From Vulcanimicrobiota bacterium (GTDB lineage: Bacteria; Vulcanimicrobiota; Vulcanimicrobiia; Vulcanimicrobiales; Vulcanimicrobiaceae): 7,481 nt of DNA. Under the pieces are notes generated by a model. It worked only from the letters and a program-made list of their open reading frames with translations. It ran no database searches and was not told the origin of the DNA. A program made the position numbers and the translations under genes. Below, one piece after another: positions 1 through 7,481 of the stretch; the stretch's first letter is position 1, and every line of letters begins with the position of its first letter. The stretch lies in contig PMFP01000018.1 of NCBI GenBank assembly GCA_003155175.1, forward strand, positions 7,980 through 15,460. The letters are read 5' to 3'.

Positions 1-40
1 CGGCAATGGCCAGGGCCAGGAAGAGTGCGTTGGTATTCAT
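1..40 (-). CDS. Start of a gene for a membrane or exported protein (partial)
   Basis: An ATG read on the minus strand from position 40 opens a frame that stays open to the left edge, giving 13 residues: MNTNALFLALAIA. After a short polar start the sequence is wholly hydrophobic, as in a first transmembrane helix or a signal peptide. The ATG overlaps the TGA stop of the CHAD gene in an ATGA, the usual layout for translational coupling, and a GGAG lies just upstream of the ATG (rather close). Too little is visible to name the product. PiT-type phosphate transporters often begin with a similar hydrophobic stretch and would suit a CHAD neighbour, but that is a guess. The start is well supported by the overlap; the function is unknown. 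Confidence 0.6.
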   Translation of the reverse strand, partial: MNTNALFLALAIA

Positions 41-942
41 AGCTCCGTTGTAGGCCGTCCGTCCGGGAAAGCGCTGTGAGACTTCCAGAAGCGCAGGCGT
101 TTGTTCGCGACTTTCTTCCAAGCGCGGCCCCAGGCTTTGCGCGCCCGCTCGCGCGCGACGACGTCCAGCCCGGCGAGTTCGCCGGCCACGAACGCCGCCG
201 AATCGTTCGTCATCGCGTTGCGCAGCCGCGCGCGCTCGACGCTCACGTCGTGCAACTCGCCCAAAATGTCCTGAAGCCGGGCGACCCGCCGCAAGAACCG
301 GCGCGCGCGGCGCTTGGCGAACGGTTGGATGGCTTCGACCGCATAGCGGCAGCGTTTGGCCGAGATCCGCACGCGGTGGAGCTCTTCGTCTTTCGGATTC
401 GGGCCGAGGTCGTCAACGCGGCGCTCGAGTTTGCGCCACGCTTGCCGGACGCACTCGTAGACCGCGGCGCCCGGGGTCCGCTCGGCGCGCGGGGTGAAGC
501 GCGGTGCGTGTGAGGCTTCCAGGATCTGCGCGCGCAATGCGCCGTAGCGCTCGCCTTCCATCGTCGCAACCAGGCGCCCATACGCCGCCGCGCGCGCGAC
601 CCCTAACGGCCGGAGAACGAGATCGAACGCTTCGCGGTCGTCGTCGGGAAGGCGAACGGAGAGATCGTCCATGCGCACCATTAAGACGTCCGAATCGCGC
701 ACCGCGCCGAGCGCTTGCGCGAACCAGCCCAGTTCGGCGCGCAGGTCCTTAGCCCAGCCGGGGTCGAGAAATCGTTTGAAGACGCGAAGGTCGGAACGCA
801 GCCGACGGATCGCCGCCCGGGCGTCGTGAATCCGGTTCGGGTCGCCGGTGGAGCGAATGTGGGGTTCCGCGGAGAGAAAAGCGTGCGTCGCGCTCGCGAC
901 GGAGGATCGGAGAACGTCGGCGACGGTCGTGGTGGACTTCAT
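37..942 (-). CDS. CHAD domain-containing protein
   Basis: A 301-residue protein with the features of the CHAD family (conserved histidine alpha-helical domain). Family knowledge: CHAD proteins are all-helical, bind inorganic polyphosphate through basic surfaces, and several localise to polyphosphate granules. Seen here: the first motif, with His39 followed by the Arg run at 42-49 (HDARAAIRRLR); an acidic VRDSDVL at 81-87; the second-half motif with His189, Arg192, Lys196, Arg197, Arg199 and Tyr200 (LHRVRISAKRCRY); and LQDILGELHD at 223-232. The C-terminal third is rich in Arg and Lys, as expected for a polyanion binder. There is no signal peptide or membrane helix, so it is probably cytoplasmic. 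No triphosphatase (CYTH) domain is fused to it, unlike many larger relatives. The ATG at 942 has no clear Shine-Dalgarno sequence. Its stop overlaps the start of the next gene on the same strand. A direct polyphosphate role is inferred from the family only. Confidence 0.9.
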   Translation of the reverse strand: MKSTTTVADVLRSSVASATHAFLSAEPHIRSTGDPNRIHDARAAIRRLRSDLRVFKRFLDPGWAKDLRAELGWFAQALGAVRDSDVLMVRMDDLSVRLPDDDREAFDLVLRPLGVARAAAYGRLVATMEGERYGALRAQILEASHAPRFTPRAERTPGAAVYECVRQAWRKLERRVDDLGPNPKDEELHRVRISAKRCRYAVEAIQPFAKRRARRFLRRVARLQDILGELHDVSVERARLRNAMTNDSAAFVAGELAGLDVVARERARKAWGRAWKKVANKRLRFWKSHSAFPDGRPTTEL

Positions 943-1043
943 CGCCGCGCGAAAGAGAGCACGGAAGGATTTATTCCGCCTATGCGGCCGGCAGACCTAC
1001 GGCTCGCGCAGGAAGCGCGGGCCCGCAAGGCTTACTTGGGCGC
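943..1043. promoter_or_regulatory. Divergent intergenic region between the CHAD gene and ettA
   Basis: These 101 bases lie between two divergent start codons, so the promoters of both genes should be here or just inside the coding ends. The only AT-leaning patch is around 969-983 (GATTTATTCCGCCTAT). It could supply a -10-like element for either direction, but I cannot pick a convincing -35/-10 pair. A short dyad, CGGAA at 962-966 and TTCCG at 974-978 with a 7-base spacer, sits in the same patch, and CCGC/GCGG at 976-979 and 984-987 forms a second one. For ettA the best ribosome-binding candidates are AAGG at 1027-1030 (far) and GGG at 1038-1040 (weak). Confidence 0.45.
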
Positions 1044-2711
<1,668 letters not shown>

Positions 2712-2714
2712 GCG

Positions 2715-5700
2715 CTACCGCAGCCGCCGGCGTTGCCGCGGCTGCTGGCGCTGCGGCTGTTGCGGCTGTGCGGGGGCGGCCGGCAGCGTTCCCCGCACCG
2801 CGAAGTTGATGTCCTGGATGATCGTGTCGTCGAAGATGCCGTGGATCAACCTGCGCGTGCTGCGCTCGCTGTCGATGTTGTGGTCGCCGTACGCCGTCAC
2901 GCCGTCCGGCAGCGAGCTTTCGTCCAGGCGCAGCGCGTGCATGCCTGGGCGAACGCACGGGAAGTTGTACCGGCCGTGCGGATCGGTCTGCACCGACTCG
3001 CCGTCTTCCATGTAAATGCGCACGCCACCGATGCCGGCGTCGCCCGGCTGGAACGTTCCGGTTCCCGCCGTGTCGAGATAGACGCGGCCCGTAATCGGAT
3101 AGCAGTTGCCGAACGTGTTGGCCGCGACCTGAACGCTCGCCGTCGCGATTCCGGTCAGCGGCCTGCCGCCACCGGGCGGAATGCCGGTCACCGTCACCGT
3201 GTTGGTCAGCGTGGTCGCATTTTGTGCGCCCGCCGCGATGGCCGTCGAATAGGTGATAACCAGTCCGCCGCCGAGGCTCGGGACCGTCCACGTCAGCGTG
3301 CGTCCGCTCACCACCGGTTCTTGCGGACGGGCGTTGATGCGTGCGGTTCCGGGCGCGTAGACTTCGAACTCGGGTAACTGATCCACGATCGTCGTCTCGC
3401 CGACCGGCACTCCGGCCGGGGCGGCGACCGTGATTGCGTAGTTGACCCGGTCGCCGGTGGTGACGACCTGTGCGGACGCCGTCTTGGTCACTTGCAGATC
3501 CGCTCCGGTGCTGTGCAGCGAAGCGGTCGCCGGATCCGGATTGCTGGCGCCTTGATTGGTGACGACGTTGCTGACGGGAATCGTATTGACGTACGTTCCC
3601 GGGGCCGTGACCGTCACGACCGCCGTGAAGCTGCAGCTCGCCCGCGCCGCCAAACTGCCGTCATTGAGGGCGATCTTCGCGCTGCCCGGTGTCGCGGTCA
3701 CGGTACCCGCGCCGCACGTGGTGGAGGCGCCGGCAGGCGAAGCAACGACCATGCCCGCCGGCAGCGCGTCGGTCACGATGATGCCGGTGAGCGCCACCGA
3801 GTTCGGATCCAGGTTCGCGACCGTGATCGTGAGCCCGGCGCGCCCGTTCGGCGTGATGACGTTGGTCGAAAATGCTTTGGTCAACGTTACGGCGGCCGCG
3901 TTGCCGACCGTCAGCGTCGCCGCCGCAGGCTCGGCGTTCGTCGCGCCTTGCGCGCTGGTGAGCGCTCCGGCCGGAATCGTGTTGACGTACTGACCCGGCG
4001 TCACGCCCGTCACGTTCACCGCGATCGTGCACGTCGCGCCGGCGGACAGGCTCGCGCCGATCAGCGCCACCGACGTACCGCCGTCGGTCGCGCGCACCGA
4101 GCCCGCCGGACACGTCGTGGCGGCGTCCGGCGGTGCCGCGATCGTCACGCCGGCGGGCAGCGAGTCGGTCAACGCGACGCCCGTCAGCGACACGGCGCCG
4201 GATGCCGAATTGTTGAGCGCGATCGTCAAGCGTGAAACGCCGTGCGGAGAAATGTGCGCGGGCGAGAAGCTCTTGCTGATCGTCACCGGCGGCGCCGCCG
4301 TCACGGTCAGCGTCGCGTTCGTCGCGTTGGAATTCGTCGCGCCTTGCGTGGTCGTCAGCGCACCGGCGGGGATCGCGTTGAGGTACGATCCGGGCGATGC
4401 AGCCGTCACGTTGACCAAGATCGTGCAGGTTGCGCCCGCGCCGATGCTGCCGCCCGAGAGCGTCACCGACGCGCCGCCGGCCGTCGCCTGTACGTTGCCG
4501 CTTCCGCAAGTCGTGGACGCGTTGGGGGATGCCGCGATCGTCACGCCGCCGGGCAGCGTGTCCGTCAGCGCCATTCCGCTAAGCGCCTGAGCGCCGGAAG
4601 CCGTGTTCGAGATCGAAATCGCGAGTTGCGACGTGCCGTGCGCCGCGATCGTCGCAGGCGCGAACGTCTTGGCGATCGTCACGTTCGGGAGATTCACGAC
4701 CGTGAGCGTCGCGGTCGCAGGTCCGGCGTTGGTCGACCCTTGCGTCGTCGAGAGCGCGCCGGTGGGAATCGTGTTTACGTACGCGCCCGCCACGTCGCTC
4801 GTGACGTTCACCGTCACCGTGCACGTTGCCCCGGCGCCCAGGCTGCCGCCCGAGAGCGCGACGTTCGTATCGCCCGCCCTTGCGTTAACCGTGCCAGCAC
4901 CGCAGGTGGTGGATGCGTTCGGGGTCGGTGCGACGCTCACGCCGGCGGGGAGCGCGTCGGTCAACTGCATGCCCGAGAGCGCGATGGACCCGGGCGCCGT
5001 ATTCGCAATCGTGATGGTCAGCGCCGAAGTCCCGTGCGGATGGATCGTTGCAGGCGAGAACGCCTTGCTGATGGTCACGCCGGGGGCGATGACCTTGAGG
5101 TCGGCCGTCGCCGCGCCCGCGTTGCTCGCGCCCTGATTGCTGGCCACGTTACCGGCCGGAATCGTGTTGACGTAATTCCCCGGCACCCCGCTGGTGACGT
5201 TTACCGAGATCGCGCAGGTCGCGGCGGCGCGGACGCTGCCGGCCGACAGCGCGACGCTCGTGCCGCCGGCGGTTGCGGAGACCGTGCCCGAGCCGCAGGT
5301 CGTGGACGCGTTCGGCGCCGCCGCGACCGTGACGCCGCCCGGCAGCGCGTCGCTCACCGTTAGACCCGTCAGCGCAACCGCACCGGCCGCCGTGTTCGCG
5401 ACGGTAATCGTAAGCGTCGAGGTTCCGTTCGCCGAGATCGAGCCCGGCGCGAACGCCTTGGAGAGCGTGACGTTCGGCGCGCGCACGACGGTGAGCACCG
5501 CGCTCGCAGCGGCGCCGTTGGTCGCGCCTTGCGTGCTCGTGAGCGCGCCGGCCGGAATGGTGTTAGTGTACGCGCCGACGACCGAACTCGTCACGTTCAC
5601 CGTAATCGTGCAGGTCGCGGACGCGCCTACGCTGCCCCCGCTCAGCGCAACGCTGGAACCGCCGGCCGTCGCGGAAACGCTACCGCTGCCGCACGTCGTC

Positions 5701-7481
5701 GAGGCATTCGGGGTCGCCGCAATGGCGACGTTTGCCGGCAGGGCGTCGGCGAGCGCGATGCCGAGAAGCGCGACCGCTCCGCTCGCCGTGTTGGCGACGG
5801 TGATCGTCAGCGTCGAAACGCCGGTCGGCGCGATCGTAGCCGGACTGAAGGCTTTGCTCAGCGTCACGTTCGGGACCGAAACCGTCAGCGTCGCCGTCGC
5901 CGGCGTCTTGTTGGTCGCGCCTTGCGCGCTCGTCACGGCATTTGCCGGGATCGTGTTGACGTGGCTGCCCGACGCGACGCCCCTCACCGTCACGCTCACG
6001 GTGCAGGTCGCACCCGCCGCGACCGCGCCGCCGGTCAGCGCGACGCTGGTCGCGCCGGAGGCTGCGGTGACAGAGCCGCTGCCGCACGTCGTGGAAGCAT
6101 TCGGCGTCGCCGCTACTTCGACGCCGCTCGGTAACGCGTCGGTAACGGCCAGGCTCGTGAGCGCCGCCGCGCCCGTCGCCGTATTGGCGATCGTAATTTG
6201 CAGAACCGAGGTCCCGTCCAGCGAGATCGCCGCCGGCGTAAAGGCCTTGGTCAGCGTCACGGGCGGGGCGTCTTGCACGACCAGCGTCGCGGTCGCCGGT
6301 GCCGTGTTCGTCGCTCCCTCCGTGCTGGAGACGCCGCCGGCGGGAATCGAGTTGACGTAGGTTCCGGGCGAGGCGCTCGTCACGTTCACGGTGACGGTGC
6401 ATGTGGCGGATGCCGCAACGCTGCCGGCCGCGAGCGAGATAGCGGTTGCGCCTGCCGCTGCGTTCACCGTCCCGCTCCCGCACGTCGTGGACGCGTTCGG
6501 CACTGCGGCAACCGTCACGCCGAGCGGCAGCGTGTCGGAGACGCCCAGGCCATGCAGCGCGGCCGCCCCCGGAGCCGTGTTGGCGATCGAGATCGTTAGC
6601 GTCGAAACGCCGCCCACGACGATCGGCGTCGGGCTAAAAGCCTTGCTCAGCGTGACGTTCGGAGCCGGAATCACCGTCAGCGTCGCGCTTGCAGGCGCCG
6701 AATTACTCGCGCCCTGCGTCGTCGAGAGCGCGCCGGCCGGAATCGTGTTCGCGTACGTGCCGGCGCTCCCGCTCGTAACGTTCACCGTGATGATGCACGT
6801 CGCGGCTGGTCCGAGGCTTCCCGCCGACAGAGCGAGGTTGCTGCCGCCGGCCGCAGCCGTCACCGTTCCGGTGCCGCACGTCGTGGACGCGTTGGGCGCC
6901 GCCGCGATCGCAACGCCCGGCGGCAGCGAGTCGGTCAGCGACATGCCGGTGAGCGCGATCGCTCCCGGGCCGGTATTCGCGACCGTCACGGTCAGCTGCG
7001 AAACGTCGTGCGGATGAATCGTGGACGGCGAGAACGCCTTGCTCAACGTCACGTTCGGCACCAGGACGGTCAACGCGGCCGTAGCCGGAGCGCTATTACT
7101 CGCGCCCTGCGTGCTCGTAACGTTGCCTGCCGGAATCGTATTGACGTAGCGGCCCGGAGCCGACGCGGTGACGTTCACGGTGACGGTACACGTCGCGCCT
7201 GCCCCGACGGCGCCTCCGGTCAGCGCAACGCTCGAGCCGCCGGCCGTCGCCGACGCCGTGCCGCTGCCGCACGTCGTCGCCGCGTTGGGCGTCGAGGCGA
7301 TCTTGACGCCGCTCGGCAGCGAATCGGTTAAGGCAACGCCGGTCAGCGCCACCGCACTGGAAGCCGTGTTTGCGACGGTGATCGTCAGAACCGAGGTGCC
7401 GTCTACCGGGATCGAGGCCGGACCGAAGACCTTGGAGAGCGTCACGTTCGGCGCGTTGACCACGAGCGTAGCCGTCGCCGC
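2715..7481 (-). CDS. Giant exported repeat protein, DUF11/DUF7933-like repeats with an SdrB-like C-terminal domain (5' partial)
   Basis: The frame is open from the right edge to a TAG at 2717-2715, giving 1,588 visible residues. A GTG at 7463 can be read as a start, but the six codons before it encode AATATL, which with the following VV matches the end of a repeat. The gene therefore continues beyond the window. Residues are numbered here from that GTG. Residues 5-1321 are ten repeats of 131-132 residues. Residues 1322-1449 form a DUF11-type domain (DLQVTKT, IVDQLPEF, LTNTVTVTG). Residues 1452-1557 form an SdrB/Cna-B-like domain (ITGRVYLD, GIGGVRIYMEDGE, DPHGRYNFPCVRPGMHALRLD). Residues 1562-1582 form a Gln/Pro/Arg tail. 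Family knowledge: such Ig-like beta-sandwich repeats build surface stalks and adhesins. The paired cysteines, Thr/Ala/Val/Gly richness and scarcity of charge support export. No LPXTG, PEP-CTERM or C-terminal beta-barrel is visible. The ligand and the secretion route are unknown. DUF7933 is my recollection of the closest Pfam entry for these repeats. Confidence 0.9.
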   Translation of the reverse strand, partial: AATATLVVNAPNVTLSKVFGPASIPVDGTSVLTITVANTASSAVALTGVALTDSLPSGVKIASTPNAATTCGSGTASATAGGSSVALTGGAVGAGATCTVTVNVTASAPGRYVNTIPAGNVTSTQGASNSAPATAALTVLVPNVTLSKAFSPSTIHPHDVSQLTVTVANTGPGAIALTGMSLTDSLPPGVAIAAAPNASTTCGTGTVTAAAGGSNLALSAGSLGPAATCIITVNVTSGSAGTYANTIPAGALSTTQGASNSAPASATLTVIPAPNVTLSKAFSPTPIVVGGVSTLTISIANTAPGAAALHGLGVSDTLPLGVTVAAVPNASTTCGSGTVNAAAGATAISLAAGSVAASATCTVTVNVTSASPGTYVNSIPAGGVSSTEGATNTAPATATLVVQDAPPVTLTKAFTPAAISLDGTSVLQITIANTATGAAALTSLAVTDALPSGVEVAATPNASTTCGSGSVTAASGATSVALTGGAVAAGATCTVSVTVRGVASGSHVNTIPANAVTSAQGATNKTPATATLTVSVPNVTLSKAFSPATIAPTGVSTLTITVANTASGAVALLGIALADALPANVAIAATPNASTTCGSGSVSATAGGSSVALSGGSVGASATCTITVNVTSSVVGAYTNTIPAGALTSTQGATNGAAASAVLTVVRAPNVTLSKAFAPGSISANGTSTLTITVANTAAGAVALTGLTVSDALPGGVTVAAAPNASTTCGSGTVSATAGGTSVALSAGSVRAAATCAISVNVTSGVPGNYVNTIPAGNVASNQGASNAGAATADLKVIAPGVTISKAFSPATIHPHGTSALTITIANTAPGSIALSGMQLTDALPAGVSVAPTPNASTTCGAGTVNARAGDTNVALSGGSLGAGATCTVTVNVTSDVAGAYVNTIPTGALSTTQGSTNAGPATATLTVVNLPNVTIAKTFAPATIAAHGTSQLAISISNTASGAQALSGMALTDTLPGGVTIAASPNASTTCGSGNVQATAGGASVTLSGGSIGAGATCTILVNVTAASPGSYLNAIPAGALTTTQGATNSNATNATLTVTAAPPVTISKSFSPAHISPHGVSRLTIALNNSASGAVSLTGVALTDSLPAGVTIAAPPDAATTCPAGSVRATDGGTSVALIGASLSAGATCTIAVNVTGVTPGQYVNTIPAGALTSAQGATNAEPAAATLTVGNAAAVTLTKAFSTNVITPNGRAGLTITVANLDPNSVALTGIIVTDALPAGMVVASPAGASTTCGAGTVTATPGSAKIALNDGSLAARASCSFTAVVTVTAPGTYVNTIPVSNVVTNQGASNPDPATASLHSTGADLQVTKTASAQVVTTGDRVNYAITVAAPAGVPVGETTIVDQLPEFEVYAPGTARINARPQEPVVSGRTLTWTVPSLGGGLVITYSTAIAAGAQNATTLTNTVTVTGIPPGGGRPLTGIATASVQVAANTFGNCYPITGRVYLDTAGTGTFQPGDAGIGGVRIYMEDGESVQTDPHGRYNFPCVRPGMHALRLDESSLPDGVTAYGDHNIDSERSTRRLIHGIFDDTIIQDINFAVRGTLPAAPAQPQQPQRQQPRQRRRLR
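2718..2780 (-). other. Gln/Pro/Arg-rich C-terminal tail with 9-bp tandem repeats
   Basis: The last 21 residues of the repeat protein are low complexity: Ala/Pro, then QPQQPQRQQP, then RQRRRLR before the stop. At DNA level TGCGGCTGT occurs twice in direct tandem (2752-2760 and 2761-2769), and related imperfect 9-mers fill 2734-2751. The repeat unit is three codons, so a slip in copy number would keep the frame. The tail is strongly basic, in contrast to the nearly uncharged repeats, and does not match any sorting signal I know. Confidence 0.75.
2720..2745. other. GC-rich inverted repeat at the convergent junction
   Basis: GCAGCCGC at 2720-2727 is perfectly complementary to GCGGCTGC at 2738-2745. 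The loop can pair further (GGC 2729-2731 with GCC 2735-2737 around GTT), leaving one bulged base. It begins 9 bases after the ettA stop codon and lies inside the last codons of the opposing gene. No run of T follows it in the ettA direction, so it is not a textbook Rho-independent terminator, though it could stall polymerase or protect the ettA mRNA 3' end. Confidence 0.45.
2793..3110 (-). other. SdrB/Cna-B-like domain within the repeat protein
   Basis: Residues 1452-1557 resemble the prealbumin-like B domains of SD-repeat surface proteins: ITGRVYLDTAGTG, then PGDAGIGGVRIYMEDGE, then TDPHGRYNF and RPGMHALRLDESSLPDGV. Two cysteines, 1454 and 1503, flank the core and are the only ones outside the repeats. 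The loop that binds calcium in SdrB-type domains is only partly kept (DTAGTGTFQPGD). After the core comes a charged stretch, DSERSTRRLIHGIFDDT, and a last strand, IIQDINFAVRG. The domain assignment is by motif only. Confidence 0.7.
3117..3500 (-). other. DUF11-type domain within the repeat protein
   Basis: Residues 1322-1449 of the repeat protein (counted from the GTG at 7463) depart from the repeat pattern. They follow the DUF11 / TIGR01451-like scheme: an N-terminal DLQVTKTAS strand, NYAITV, IVDQLPEF and a final LTNTVTVTG. The domain lacks the cysteine pair of the upstream repeats but keeps a lysine, aspartate and asparagine in comparable places (Lys1327, Asp1361, Asn1421). It contains the only tryptophan of the visible protein (LTWTVPSL). 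It probably is another Ig-like sandwich joining the stalk to the C-terminal module. Confidence 0.75.
3501..7451 (-). repeat. Ten tandem coding repeats of 131-132 codons
   Basis: In protein order the units are R1 7059-7451, R2 6663-7058, R3 6267-6662, R4 5874-6266, R5 5478-5873, R6 5085-5477, R7 4689-5084, R8 4293-4688, R9 3897-4292 and R10 3501-3896. Each normally begins PNVTLSKAF or PPVT and ends in a TLTV-like strand, with one or two linker residues that make the length 131 (R1, R4, R6) or 132. All ten keep Lys7, Asn28, Asp43, Cys61, Cys88, Asn104, Pro107, Gly116 and Asn119. There are no gaps between units and no insertions inside them. R10, next to the DUF11 domain, is the most divergent (it begins AAVTLTKAFSTN). 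At DNA level the units are diverged rather than identical, so the array looks old rather than freshly expanded. Confidence 0.95.

Noticed and set aside
2715..2800. C-terminal sorting signal (LPXTG, PEP-CTERM, type IX or beta-barrel end)
   Set aside because: The end is Gln/Pro/Arg-rich with no hydrophobic helix, no sorting motif and no terminal aromatic residue.
5194..6360. Plus-strand open frame (388 codons) of hydrophobic, repetitive sequence opposite the repeat array
   Set aside because: Its apparent repeats simply mirror the 396-base period of the real gene on the minus strand. Similar fragments at 3556-3993, 4603-5136 and 6391-7017 break at different points, as expected of antisense shadows.
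3501..7451. Regular repetition considered as a CRISPR array or intergenic satellite
   Set aside because: The period is about 395 bases, every unit is in frame, and conservation follows protein positions. There are no short identical repeats separated by unique spacers.
3501..7451. Frequent N-x-S/T sequons in the repeats (such as PNVT and NAST) as glycosylation sites
   Set aside because: They follow from a sequence rich in Asn and Thr, and nothing in the window indicates a glycosylation system.

Overview
The window reads as GC-rich bacterial chromosome. It holds three essentially complete or long coding regions, plus the first 13 codons of a fourth. Nothing in it fixes the taxon. The high GC, a GTG start and long spurious open frames on both strands fit many GC-rich phyla. 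A little-cultured lineage such as Eremiobacterota is a guess from general style only. No tRNA, rRNA, insertion sequence, CRISPR array or phage gene was seen.

Layout. Positions 1-40 (minus) hold the start of a gene for a protein with a hydrophobic N-terminus, running off the left edge. It overlaps by an ATGA the stop of a CHAD-domain gene (37-942, minus), so the two look like one transcription unit. A gap of about 100 bp (943-1043) separates this unit from the divergently read ettA (1044-2711, plus). EttA is the ABC-F ATPase that gates translation on the ribosome according to energy state. Only 3 bp after the ettA stop comes the stop of a very large repeat gene on the minus strand. That gene fills the rest of the window (2715-7481) and is still open at the right edge.

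The repeat protein is the notable item. Its visible 1,588 residues contain ten back-to-back repeats of 131-132 residues, then a DUF11-type domain, then an SdrB/Cna-B-like domain, and finally a Gln/Pro/Arg tail. Each repeat keeps two cysteines, one lysine, one aspartate and several asparagines at fixed positions and has almost no other charged residues. This looks like an exported, rigid, disulfide-stapled surface stalk or adhesin. Diagnostic features shared between repeats five apart suggest the array grew partly by duplicating a block of five. The N-terminus, and any signal peptide or adhesive head, lies outside the window.

Functional links. The CHAD protein (polyphosphate-associated family) and EttA both relate loosely to energy and phosphate status, but their divergent arrangement alone does not show a shared pathway. 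The repeat gene is convergent with ettA and is probably unrelated in function. I see no clearly new multi-gene system. The best leads are the repeat architecture and the crowded convergent junction with ettA.
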